Assembly (NCBI GenBank): GCA_014529385.2
Contig: CM043947.1
Coordinates: 120,108,891 to 120,172,890 of the forward strand
From: Adiantum capillus-veneris
Taxonomy: Eukaryota > Streptophyta > Polypodiopsida > Polypodiales > Pteridaceae
DNA length: 64,000 bases
Direction: 5' to 3'
The stretch's first letter is position 1; every line of letters begins with the position of its first letter. Shown here piece after piece: positions 19,893-31,618 of this stretch. The notes under the pieces are model-generated. The model was given only the letters and a program-made list of their open reading frames with translations, was not told the origin of the DNA and did not search any database. The position numbers and the translations under genes were made by a program.

Positions 19893-22800
19893 CATGAGGG
19901 CGTGCATGGAAGGACCAGCCAAGGGCAGAGCCGTAGGAGTCATCCCTTATACGGGGAGGTTCATGGCGAGCTCAAGAGACAGACAGAGGCGTGGGATTGA
20001 TGCCTTGTTTAAGGAAGCGATCGAAGGCCAAGGTCAAAGAGACGTGTGTAGAGCCGCTAAGGGCCGGGAGGGAGAAGGCATCGACCTCCACAGTTTACAG
20101 CGCATGAGAGTTTAATGGGGTCGCATGGCCCTGCTATGCAATCCTCGATGCAACGGCAAAGGACGGGGAGCACGACATCGTCATCTACAGCTCGTTTTTC
20201 CTCAACGAAAACGGCAACCCGCCATAGCTTCACTTGGAGCTTTTCTTTTCATACATGGGCGCCTATTCTTGGCCATCTCATAAAATTCGAAGTAAGCACG
20301 CATGCCCACACGGGCACACAAATCTCGAGAGCTTTGAATCTTGATTATCTCGAGTACATGAAGCAATTGCATGGAGCAGAGGTTGCAGATTTTATTTTTT
20401 TTACCACAGGAATTAATTATGTCAAGAACACACCACCACTGTTGTTCTTTCAAATCGGTTCCCATATGGGCTCCACGATGGAGAATTCTACCAATTGTGT
20501 TCGACACGGTTTCGAGCAAGGCTGTGAGGCAACAATGATATCGATGCTTGGTTCGAGGTTCATGAACATCCGAGTCAAGCAATCCATATGGCACGTTTAT
20601 GCACGTACAGTATGAGGTACGAAATCACTTTCGATTGTGTTTGCCAATTTTTTCACTTACATGCTCTCCTCATACAAGCAAGGCTTGTGATTGTTACTCG
20701 CATCAACGCACCAAAAGATTAGTACAAGCAAGCTTCAAGACCCTGAATTATGGCGGAAAGGGAGTTTGTTTCAAGGGGTGTTTGTCAAGGAAAAATGTCA
20801 CAGTGTTTGTCAAGGACAAATGGCATGTAAGGCAAACATTGTTAGGCAAGTCGATGCGAGTACTTTAGCAGGTAGGTATGCTGCCTGAAATTTGCTTTTC
20901 CATGCTTGTACAATTTCAACCCTTACGACACCAGAAAGGCTTGTGAGCATTCCCAAAAGCATGCTATTTTTGTCTTTCTGAACACACGATGAGCAGCAAC
21001 AACACACACACAAGCACGTCTTGAGTGACCAATGTTCTCATTTAAAAGCAATGCTTCTTCTCATGCATGGCATTGGTCAAGGCATGGTCGTGCTTGAGAA
21101 TCTCATGGAGATCGGCATGGCCTGTTGCTAATCTTGATGAAGGAGGCAGCAGGTTCTTGACAGGACCAACCATTCACGACCATTTTAAGAATCTGTCAAG
21201 CAAATTGTTAGGGCTTGTTTTCTAGACATCACTGGAGCAAGACTTCGTCTCCGTCATCAAGCCAAGCAGGTACGAGGTACATATTTTGCACCAAAAAAAA
21301 AAATGTTTTGTTTTTCAATACATTGTACAATTCGACAAGGTCGATGTAGCTCTGAGGCATGGCAGCATCCAAAGTGGGTCTACTAACAAGTATCATGCAA
21401 AGACAAGACTTCCATGTTTGGCCTCTGCTATGAGCATACAAACTTGGGACAGACTTGACAAAATGCTAGCAGGTTATTTCATGAGAAACAAACGGGCGTA
21501 TATGATACAAGGACGTATTTGTATATACAACAGACCCCACTCGTGCAGCAGGTATGGCTATGCGCCATTTTTAAGCAAGTTTTCTTCCATGGAATATCGG
21601 CCCAACTGGTTACAACAACAACCAGGTTACCCAAGTTTAAGTTTTTCTTGTTTTTCCCTATTTACACCTTACTTGGCAATTGTTTTCATTGTGCAAAGCA
21701 AAGTGCTTTGGCAATTTTATAGGAAGCAAGGCTTCAGGTAACTGACAAAATAGGGAATATCAGCTCACAGAATCCCTACCAGTCTAAACTGTGCAAGGCA
21801 CTTATGGTTTTGGTTCTCACGGTTGACGTCATCACTCTCCGCAAGGGCTTACAATTCTGCATGCAAGGCATGCTCGTGAGGTGGATTCAATTCTATCGCT
21901 TCATGCATTATGCTTCCGCCATCACACTCGCAACTTTGTCAAGGAAAAACTAAGTGATGGATTATTTAATATCATTGTTGGTTGCTATTAACACAAAACA
22001 ACACTAAACGGAGCCTAAATCTAGGACTTATTGCGGGTGAAGTGCCAATGCTAAGTTGTCCTCATACAAGCACGACCCCTGTATGGTAGGTGGGTAGGAA
22101 TGAGTTTTCTGTTTTTCAGTTGTCTCTCTCGATGAGCAAGTCATACCAGATAACTGCAAAATGCTTATACGATAAGCTGCAATTTAGGCATAAGATGCGT
22201 AAGAGCACACAGCTAGGGTACACACTCTAAAAACTTAAGGAAATAAGGGAATAATGAAAATCTTCTAAAAAACTTTTTGATATATGTTTTGCTCGTAAGT
22301 CAAAATGAGCCAAGGTGCTCTACCTCTCAGCTAACATGTCACTATAATGCTACTCAAATTAGTATTCATCGGTTCGTCCATTGAACACTAATTTGCATCA
22401 TGGCTATGAGCCACATTGGCTAAGAGCCATTGTCAGGCCAAGGGTAAGACCTAACTACTCGCATTCTTTGGGTGATTGTTTTCAAGATCGAATAGCTCTA
22501 CCTAGGGAAGTACACATTGATGTTACTGGACAAGCAAGAGTCTTGTCAGTACGGATGTCTAGGGTGTCATTTTTTGCACTACATGTTTTCAGTACGACAC
22601 GCAAGTTGAGTTTTTGATAATCTTCCACTCACAGCAGCTGATCTCTACCAGGAAGTATTGATGCAGCAATCAATTGAGCCAGCATGGTTGTCCATAAGAG
22701 CTAGGCATTTCACTTTTTTTGTTTTCCTACTCCTTCTATAGCACTACGGAGTGTCTATGGACATACTGTTTTGGGATACGACCCCGCGGGTGTTTACTAA

Positions 22801-24850
22801 ATCACCCCATAGTCATGGAGGATCACAGTTAATCTATTCTCGTTCTACTTTAAAGGAAAGAAGTCTGCAATATACCACGCGGTAGCAGACGAATTCACCT
22901 TCTCTAGTTGATTCCAATCATTCTATACACGGTTGACTATGTTGGTTACCGTTACCTACTAGTCGAGCAGTTTCTACAAAGGGGTCTTACCAAAGGGTTT
23001 GGATTGCAAAGGAAACACCCAGGGTTTCAAGTGCAAGGTTTCTTGTTTTTTCGCAGATGGACGACGTGTTCCTCTGTATTTGAATACGGGTTAGTGAACA
23101 TTTAGTTCAATCTCCAGGTACACATCTATTGATTTGGGGTTATTCTAGTTTTTAGTATGCATTGCTTGGTTTTTTCAAGTCGTTTAAATACGCTTGAATA
23201 TTTCAGGGCCATGCCAAGGGCATGTCAAAACAAGTATTTTGGGCCGTAGTGTCCACTACACATTATGCTGTTATGAACCCACTTGTCGGGTTCGATTTGG
23301 CACATGTTGTCACATGGAATACAACTTGGTCTAGGGACTCAAAGAGTTTGGTTTAGCCAGTGTGGAGCAAGGATAATAAGGGTCCCTCTCACTCCCGTCG
23401 TAGAGTTTTTGCAGTTACCTCCACGCACAAGTACATCTTGTACTTGAAGAATGTTCTTTTTCAAACATTTTTACATGAGACATATTCCACATGTGAAGGA
23501 TATGAGTCTCTGGGGTTGACACTGGCGCCCACTATTTCAAGTATGTGTCACGACAAAGTCCCTAAGTGCTGGTCCAATCAGTTTTCTAGACCATTTTTAG
23601 CACGACGTATCAGGAGCAATTTCAGTGGCCAGAAATTGTTGGATACTTAGAATGACTTGTTAAGGTACAAGGACTACTAAACAACATTACGAATGGTTGT
23701 TTATACATATAGCAAATGAAAAAGTTTCATTATTTGTAACTAGAAGTGATCACTGTTTCACCTTCTATTATGGTTTAGACATTCCAGCAAGGCTTGCAAA
23801 AGATTGCAACTGAAAGTATTTAGTTTCTTTTCATAACTATTTACATTCCTTTTTAAATGTGTGCTAAGCGCATCACATTTGCCATAAATATTGGCAAGGA
23901 TCACCATGGATATACAGGTTTGGATCTGTTTTTTGCTAAATGCATGCACACTAGGTGTTATGGGCCCTAGTGTTTAGCAAACGTTGATTTGGAATGACAT
24001 GCGTATTCATCAAGTGGTTGCTTATGAAGTATTTTGCACTCTCTGTGCAATATCTCAATGAGTTTACTATTCAGTCTACCAATCAACAATAGAGGTCATG
24101 GCTCGGTTTGGGTATTTGTAAATCTTTCACGTTCACCACGATGGTTATTCAGCCAATTGTTGATTTCTCAGCAATGTGGTACGATATTGTGACCCCCGTT
24201 TACTAGCCATCTAGAACGACTGGCTATAAACCGTGGGGGAAACACACCTCATTACTGTCACTTGTCCACGGGGATATGCAGATTACAAAGTGTAATCTTG
24301 TGCTAAAGGATATGCAAGTGTGTACGTTAGCACCACACGGTCCAATTAGTAAGAATTTATTGCTCTACTTGGAGTTTGCTTACCATAAGTTAAAGCATGT
24401 TTGCGATTAGGTGTAGTCTCTACATGTTTAAATCAAGTTCTCAACTTTGAACACTAGTTATGATGGGGTTATTTACTATTGAACTTGGAAAATAAGTCAA
24501 GGACTTAAACTTGGCTGATAAGTCATGTTAGCAAGTTACTTTCATGGAAAGTGAAAAGAGGTACTCTTTAGGGTACATCTTGGTGTGATAACTCGTTTTT
24601 TGCATACTCATGTGTGTTCTAAATGGAGTCTACACACTATCATTGGATAGGAATCGATAACACAAGATGGTTGCATATGGACAACACTGTGAGAAATCAA
24701 GATGTTACTCTTGGTTTCATTGAACCTCCTGCTGAATCGTGTTCCGGTCAACCAAACAGATGGATCCATGAAGGGTGCCACTTAGAAAAACATTAGTGTT
24801 CTTAGGAAGAAGTTCCCCACTTTTATTTTCAAGGACGAAAACTCTTCTTT

Positions 24851-24864
24851 AAGGGAGGGAGTAA
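24851..24864 (+). promoter_or_regulatory. Polypurine tract of the LARD
   Basis: aagggagggagtaa lies immediately before the TG of the right LTR, the expected site for plus-strand priming. Confidence 0.8.
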
Positions 24865-25009
24865 TGTCAGGACATCGGCAAAGCCGGACTAGACAAGGGC
24901 AAGGTCGGGCTAGGCAGTGTGGAAAGGGAGTTCAACTAGGGCAAAGGGCCAGGGGCCATGCTATATAGTGGGTGGTGGACTCCTAGGTTCTAGTTCCCCT
25001 TGTCTTACA
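24865..25009 (+). repeat. 3' LTR of the LARD (145 bp)
   Basis: Begins TGTCAGGACATCGG and ends CTTGTCTTACA. Lacks 8 bp (in the ggttgggtgg area) relative to the left LTR. Confidence 0.85.
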
Positions 25010-25288
25010 GGCTACATATCAGCGGAAAGAGCAAGAACAGAGGGAAGCTTCACAAGTGCAAGATGCATGGGAAGCCATGGAAGAGGCCCATGATTTTGAA
25101 CGACGCGAAAGAATGCCCGAGCCCAACGTCTCCCGAGGCAGAAGTAGCAGCAACCGGGGAAGAGGATAGGGGAGCAGTGACAGCAACCGGGGGAGAACCA
25201 GGGGACTAGCGGCAGCAACCGGGGGAGAGAACAGGGGAGTAGTAGCAGGGGAAGGGAACAATAACTACCTCTCTTTGTATTCATCTTG
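25010..25288 (+). pseudogene. RG-rich exon of the gene split by the LARD (3' part)
   Basis: Continues the split frame: TYQRKEQEQREASQVQDAWE, a charged helix, then SRGRSSSNRGRG, a TAG, GSSDSNRGRTRG and a Gly-rich end with a final TGA near 25288. At DNA level the Arg-Gly part is a minisatellite of about 33 bp built on gcaaccgggggaga. RG/RGG-type tails often bind RNA, so an RNA- or chromatin-associated role is conceivable but not shown. Two internal stops in the joined frame mark a pseudogene. Confidence 0.5.
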
Positions 25289-26075
25289 ACAGAAACAACA
25301 CAATTTGTAAAGTTTTGAGACAATGAAAAGTTTACATTTTTTAAACATTGTTTGAGCGGCACGAAATGTCTTTGTATTAGTCATTTTAAAGAGTACATCA
25401 TGGTTTGCATGGCATTAAAGCTCATTGCGTGCACAATGTATGTGACCTAGCTTTCGATGTAAGCAATTAAGTGAAGTGTATTTGAGAGAGATTCTTTGCA
25501 CGATGTTGTTTTCTCTTTGTGTCTTGGAATCTGAGAATTAGAAAGAATTAGATTCTATGTCTTAATGTATTAAATACGATCAAAAATCATCCATTTACTA
25601 AGCATCTTTCTATTGTTGAGACTGAATGCATACAATTCCAGCAAAAGTGAAAGTTCTTCGCATATAAGATCTACCCTGAGTTGTGCAAGAGTTGTGCTTG
25701 ACATTGTCTCCATCACAGTCAGTAGGCTATCTCGAAAGTAGATCTCCATTGATAAAGGTTTGTTCTCGAGGCTAGACTGTGTATCTTGGTCGAGTGGAAT
25801 AAGCTACCCACTAAGAAGATGATATCTAAAATAGTAAAACGACACTATGAAATTTTGAGAGCTTATAATGAACTTGCAAATTATGTACTTCTTTTGCAAA
25901 ATACAGATTTGTTCTTGTGATTGTTTCCTATCCCAATTATCATCTAAAAAGTCCAACAACTCTCAAACTTGCAAATGAACATTGTTGCGGTAGTTCTTAT
26001 TTGCTCATCGAAGAAAAAATCTACAAACACTTCAAGAGGCATAAATAGTGCGAGCCGAACTATTTTTGTGGCAAT
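25289..26075. other. No gene recognised
   Basis: AT-rich sequence without a supportable frame. Confidence 0.4.
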
Positions 26076-26438
26076 TCAATACTTGAGGGACTTTTGTATA
26101 TCTTGAAACAACCTATTCCTAACGCTTTCACTAGTTTGCGAAGCAAGCAGAGACCAATCCTTGCTATCAAAGGATGGAAATGACAAAGGAGCTATACGAT
26201 CCCAACAAAAGGAAGTTCTCGGTTCCGAATATGACATATCATAAAAGAATATGCCAGTATCTGCAAGTTCCTTGTGTTGTCTTCCTCGGTACATTTGCTC
26301 ACCAATAAATGCATGAAAAGCATCAAAAATCCCAACTATGCTCTCAACTGGTTGCCAATCCGTCCTATTTGATGGATAAATATCTGAAACATACCAAAGA
26401 TGATATCCACCACTTAACCTTCGAATATAATCATGCAC
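26076..26438 (-). CDS. Unrecognised open frame, possible exon
   Basis: A 120-codon minus-strand frame with natural-looking composition: LWYVSDIYPSNRTDWQPVES, IVGIFDAFHAFIGEQMYRG, FYDMSYSEPRTSFCWDRIAP and a C-terminal helix RNRLFQDIQKSLKY. It is not low-complexity and not a repeat translation. I do not recognise a family. It could be an exon of a decayed gene; upstream partner exons were not identified. Confidence 0.3.
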   Translation of the reverse strand: MHDYIRRLSGGYHLWYVSDIYPSNRTDWQPVESIVGIFDAFHAFIGEQMYRGRQHKELADTGIFFYDMSYSEPRTSFCWDRIAPLSFPSFDSKDWSLLASQTSESVRNRLFQDIQKSLKY

Positions 26439-28192
26439 TAAGTGAGATGCTCAAGATAACTTACAGTTGGGTCAATGCCGCGGAAAACTTGGAGGAGATG
26501 TTTGCAACCTTAAGTCTGCATGCTGGAAAGCATGTTGTATGAGAACCTCTTTCATCTGCTTGCTTTGTGCACACACTTTAAACTCTTTAACTTGTCCCTT
26601 GAAAGCCTCCACGAAATCATTGCTTTGCCTTCTCTTCCTCTTCCTAGTTTGCAGTAATACCCAACTTCCGATAGTTATTTAAGATGGTATCCATGCTTGA
26701 TCATCTGTAATATAACTATTAAAAATCCTAACATAGTCAATGGTAATGCTAGGCCTTCAAGAATTAGTCATAGTGTGCACTAGAATACACAAAAAATTTA
26801 TCGCAAATATGAAAAAGGAAAGAAGTTTTAAGAGGGGATTAGAGCTACTCAAAGTCATATTTGGGCGAGAACATACATACTAGATAGAGTTTTCAATGAA
26901 AGTTCTGAAATTCGTCGGTACAGAGTTGGAACGACTTATGGCATTTATGCCTTGAAAGCGTGAAATTGTGCAATTTGATGAAAAAATAATATTCTCTCTT
27001 GTTTCTAAAAGATCTTAGCTCCAAAATGTCGATTCTCAATGTAACGTTAGCCTCTTCCTCATTGGTCAAGCACCACTCTCTCTGTAGAATTGAAAGGCCA
27101 AAAGTGAGTCCAACTTTCTCCTAATGCTTATTGAAAGCCAAGTTCTTAGTGACTAAATTGTTGGAGTCATCGTCTCTATTTGGTCTACGTGATGGCTTGT
27201 CGGCCTCCTTGAGTGGATAGCTCTTCAAGAATAGCACTTGCAAGATCAACTCTTGCATGTGTTGATCTCGCTACCCCTCACGTTCTAGCTCTAAAGCTAC
27301 CCTCTTTTATTCATCCGCTATGCGTTAGAGCTTCGCGTGCCTGCTCTCACGCTCTAGCTCCATGGCTACCCTCTTTTCTTAAGCCTCTATGCATTGAGCT
27401 TTGCATTCCCTTTCCACGGCCCCCGCTAAACCTCTTCTTGTAGCATCATCACCATCATAGACGTTACCAAAGCCTTCGTAGAATTTGGTGCAATCTGTAT
27501 CGTAGATGGGATAGAGAGGATCTGAAAACAATTCTTGTGGTGTAGAGACTTCTTCTTCTCCAATTCCACTCTCGCCACCTTCATGCAAAGTATCCATTCC
27601 ACTTATGGGGATGACCATGCACTGAGTACTTGGGGTACTTGGGTTCTTGGGATACTTTGGTACTTGAGGCCCTTCGGGGTGTGAGGCACAAATGATGTGC
27701 ATGTGCGGAGAGTGAGAAGGGGAGAGACAGAGAGAACACAAGATGTGGGAAAAGCACCTCAACACTATGTGAGTGAGAGACCCCTTATTCTTCTATCTAG
27801 TAAAGAATAATGTGTACAAGTATTGGACGGTCAGACGTGACGTATCCAACACAAGTAAGAAGGCTGTATCGATAAGTGATATTATTATAGGACCTAGTAG
27901 TATGTATAGTAGGTAAGGGAGAAAATTCGTCTCAACCTATGTCCACTAGCTCTGTCGAAGCCAATGATTACCGTCTTGTAGGCTCTAACGATGTGCGAAA
28001 GTGTACATCCCTGCTAGAATCAACATGCATACCTTAAAGGTATCTTGTAATGACTTGCACAGCTCCATGATGCATCATGCTACTATCAATCATCGCATGA
28101 CTAACAACCGCAATTGCAAACGCTCCCATTGTAGCTGCTATGTCGGGTATCCACCCTAACAGGTCGTACATGAGAGTGTGCAATGACCTCTA
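26439..28192. other. Mostly unassigned; one Pro/Gly-acidic frame on the minus strand
   Basis: A 128-codon minus frame at 27379-27765 has no recognised domain. Flanking sequence is AT-rich and without supported features. Confidence 0.35.
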
Positions 28193-28579
28193 TCAATCAA
28201 CACCATGTGCAGTGACCTCTCTCAATCTATCCGCAATAGGTAACTCATTCTTCACTGCTACATCACCTCCAAAACTAGTCGCATATGGATGCATCAATCG
28301 TGACTCCAAGGTTGTCGCAACTCCCTCGTTATCCATAGGGATTGTATCATCATGTCTCGACATCACCATATCAACCTCTAACATAAGCATGTTAAAGAAA
28401 ACCATATCGATCATCTCCATGATAGGAGCCATCTTTGTCCTAAGAGGATCAATCTGTTGTGTCGCACTAGAGAGTGGCTTCTCTAATTGTGCATCTACAG
28501 ACTTGTCATGCACAACACTCTTGAGCTCATCTATAAAATACATGTCTACAATGTTACAAAAACGGTGAGGAATTTGCAA
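28193..28579 (-). pseudogene. Possible gag-region frame of an antisense LTR element
   Basis: A 128-codon frame lies about 230 bp downstream (on the minus strand) of the primer site at 28810-28822, where gag is expected. It reads MQIPHRFCNIVDMYFIDELK and is Met-rich later. No zinc knuckle or capsid signature is visible, so this rests on position alone. Confidence 0.25.
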
Positions 28580-28809
28580 AAAGCTTCTTCTACAAATTGT
28601 AGATCACGTCGAAACCAATGGAGTTAACGGGCATAATATTCATATATGTCTTCTACAAAGAGAACAATGAATTTGAAAACAATGATGTTGTGCACAGAGT
28701 TTCTAGGGCAACACCTTCATCTACATACAAACTTCCACAAGAGTGTACATCTCTCTTAACTGAGTTTACGAGGTCTCTTTGAATTTTTGCAAAGCTTTCA
28801 AACTTTCAT

Positions 28810-28822
28810 GGCTCTGATACCA
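28810..28822 (-). promoter_or_regulatory. Primer-binding site of an antisense LTR retrotransposon
   Basis: Read on the minus strand as TGGTATCAGAGCC, an exact plant tRNA-Met primer site, two bases after an LTR end CTTACA (28825 is the T of TG on the plus strand). Confidence 0.7.
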
Positions 28823-28824
28823 AT

Positions 28825-28967
28825 TGTAAGACATGAATTAAGTGTGTTGGGGAGATTGAGAAGGAGAGAATTCGAGTTGGCAAAGAAAAATGCGTGTTAA
28901 CTAATGGACAATCGAACGTATCTGACGTGTCGATAAAAATAAGAGAGACACCGTCTTTACCCCAACA
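28825..28967 (-). repeat. Probable 5' LTR (about 143 bp), antisense
   Basis: On the minus strand the stretch begins TGTTGGGGTAAAGACGG and ends CATGTCTTACA directly before the primer site, so TG..CA ends are present. No second copy was confirmed. A weakly similar block near 27,810-27,880 could be the other LTR. Confidence 0.45.
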
Positions 28968-29922
28968 CAAGCTACTTTGATACTTGGGAGTAATGGGGGA
29001 TATTTTTATATTTGGAATACTTGAGAATTATTTGGATACTCAGTACTTGGTACTGCTTATAAGTTACGAATAAGAATAATTTTTTTCTTACCTAACTCAA
29101 CTCTTTCATACAGAACTCCTTGGCAACCCTACGCTCACACGAAGGTTTCTTTTTCCCACCTCACATCGATTGGCCACCAACAACGAGGACCGCTCGTAGT
29201 GAGAGGACAAAAGGACTAAAAGAAAGCTCAACAAACCCTTCAATTTGGGTTACCAATCAATCTTCAAAAACATGAATTAAAGAGATTTGACATGACCCGA
29301 TCTTGGGTTATCTTAAACAACTAGAAAATTTATGGTTCTTTACGGCTTAATTCAAGAGTACCCCATGGCTTAATGAAGAGTACCCAATGCATAACGGACT
29401 AAGGGTGAGAGTGGCTATTAAGTCCAAAGGAAGGATTGATAACATTGGATCCTTTGAATGTGTCAGAATTTATGTAGCTCCTCCAGTCCTTCGAAAGAAT
29501 CTGCATGTTGATCACTCGAGGATTCTGAATGTTCTGCGATCGAAGTGCTCCTAGGTAGCAAATGAGACCTTTTTTTTTTTTGAGTATAGTGGAATTGTAT
29601 CAGAAAAAAAGATACAAAGGGAGGAACTTCCCACAGGTAAGGGGTGGGACAGCCCTGCAACTTAGAATCTTTTTACATGAGGTAGAGCATCCTGAACCTA
29701 GCATGGTGGTATATCAGAGGGGCCACAGAGTGCCATTTCTGCCAACGAATCGACTCTAGCACAGATGATACAGATAAGTCGCACTAACAAGTTTCATTTT
29801 TTTAATTGGATGGGGAGAAATGAGACATGTTATTAGTGAGATTGGGCTCATCCAAGAATCGCTATACTTTAGTTGTTATAGCTATGCCCCTCCTTGCGGT
29901 CGAGCCTACAATTAATGGTGCT

Positions 29923-29961
<39 letters not shown>

Positions 29962-30526
29962 CTATTCGTCTCCCATTGGCATTTGAATAAGGCTATTCAC
30001 CTCCCATACGGCATCCTCGAGCACCCCCGAGTTCTCTTTCTACGCCATTTGGCATGGCTGAATTGCCTTCCCCATAATAGGATCAAGTACTTACATTACA
30101 TTTAGCAACAACGAATAGTAGCTCTTGCGGCTCAATATCCGTATTGAAGCATGACAAAGGAAATGAATGGAATTCACCACACCAAGAGCCTTCTTCAAAT
30201 AAAATCTTAGTGATGAATGAACAAAGAAAAGCTAAAACTTGAAACAGAAAAACACTCAACAGAGTAGGTTATTTGGCTGGCAATAACATCCTCTTAAGGC
30301 CACATTAGTGATGGCCGGCACCCGAGTGTGACATAGGCTTTAATCTTGTAGTGTGGGAAAGTGGGACAATGACAGCCTGGAGGACCGAGGAGCGTGGAGT
30401 ACGTTTGGCTTTTAAGACCCAAGTACCTACTTCCCATCCACACCCAGCTGTCTTCCCATACGGATTCAAAGTAACTAAGGTGAAATTTACCCGTCAACAC
30501 GTGTCAACACGTCCCTGGAATCCAAA
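28968..30526. other. Gene-free stretch with one (CT)n
   Basis: Nothing supportable apart from a (CT)n tract at 29922-29958 and A/T homopolymers near 29570. Confidence 0.5.
29922..29958. repeat. Microsatellite (CT)n
   Basis: Pure CT tract, about 36 bp. Confidence 0.95.
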
Positions 30527-31036
30527 GTTTTGCGCGGGGACGCGGGGTGAAGGTACCTTTAAAATGCGCGTTCCTGAGGCAAAGTGAGATAGGGGTTTTC
30601 CTGTAAATGAGGGATGTGCGCAGCCGTCGTCTGAGTGATGCGGCACTCGGCAGTGGCTTCCATAGCCGCTGCTCACCTCCCACTCTCTGCCCCCCTCCTG
30701 GCGGTCGCAATCTGCCGCAGCAGCCCATTGCTCTCCAAGCTCCATAGCTTGGTGCCACTTGCCCCCGCTCTGCATGCCTGGTTGTTTCTTGCCTCTCATG
30801 GCGAGGCACTGCCAAGCACGGCATATTCCTCTAGCTTTGCAAAGCATGCCCCACACCCCCCTTCATACAGTGCACGTTCCCTATCCTCTCCCTGGAAGTA
30901 TCCGCCCCGCCTCTCATTCTTCACTCCCTTGAATTCATACTTACATAAAGTTGCAGACAAGATTCGTGGCAGCACACAGGCCTTTAACTTGCTTCCAACT
31001 CCCCCTTCCTGCTAATCTCTCGCTCTCTGTCTCTCT

Positions 31037-31078
<42 letters not shown>

Positions 31079-31191
31079 CATGCCTTTATCTCCGCGAGGA
31101 TCCTCAAGAGATTCGCCCGAGAATGAAGCGGGTACCACCCTACTCAGTGGTCGCTGTAATTTAATAACCTGTCACGATCATTGGTCTGTCA

Positions 31192-31225
<34 letters not shown>

Positions 31226-31357
31226 TGCTGCTTTTTATTTTAAGAACTCCGAAAGAAAGAAAAGAGAGTATTCTTTTGATGACAGAATTATTTACTTTTG
31301 TTTTCAGTATCTTTATTGTTATAAATAATTCTACTCATTTTTATCTCAACTACATCC

Positions 31358-31410
<53 letters not shown>

Positions 31411-31618
31411 GTAAGAATTTGAAAAGTAGTTTATGTAAACGCAATTTATTTAATTGAAGTATAAGTAATCTTGAAAAGCACTATATATGTAAACGCACTC
31501 CAATCACTTGGAGCAGAAGTATTATTTAGGTGAAGACACTCGGTTTTTATCTCTGTGAGTTTCTTTGCTTGATCATAGTCTTGCTGTTTCCACCTCGTCC
31601 ACTTCTTGTTCTTGAAGC
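30527..31618 (+). promoter_or_regulatory. Upstream and leader region of the intact orphan gene (copy 1)
   Basis: Conserved in the three gene copies. It holds a C-rich block, (CT)n at 31043-31076, (GA)n at 31194-31223 and 31360-31408, and a TATA-like tatatat at 31482-31488, about 130 bp before the ATG. The TATA-like box and the CT/GA tracts recur at matching places in copies 2 and 3. Plant BBR/BPC factors bind GA repeats, so a regulatory role is plausible but inferred. Confidence 0.45.

Larger units (their letters stand above)
19570..25009 (+). mobile_element. Complete LARD-type LTR retrotransposon, TSD GGCTA
   Basis: This 5.44-kb element is bounded by related short LTRs (19570-19722 and 24865-25009) and flanked by perfect 5-bp duplications GGCTA (19565-19569 and 25010-25014). 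A primer-binding site resembling the initiator-Met type (agtatcagagc) follows the left LTR. A polypurine tract (aagggagggagtaa) precedes the right LTR. The sequence before the polypurine tract (ttttcaaggacgaaaactc) is typical of Ty3/gypsy ends. The ~5.1-kb interior contains no gag, protease, RT or integrase reading frame, so it must have been moved by enzymes of another element. That is the definition of a large retrotransposon derivative. Confidence 0.85.

Noticed and set aside
19663-20115. 150-codon frame with poly Ser-Leu
   Set aside because: It crosses the (CT)n tract in the LARD leader and shows no protein signature.
20115-20615. 166-codon frame inside the LARD
   Set aside because: No retroviral-type domain and no homology I recognise; neighbouring LARD interior is equally open by chance.
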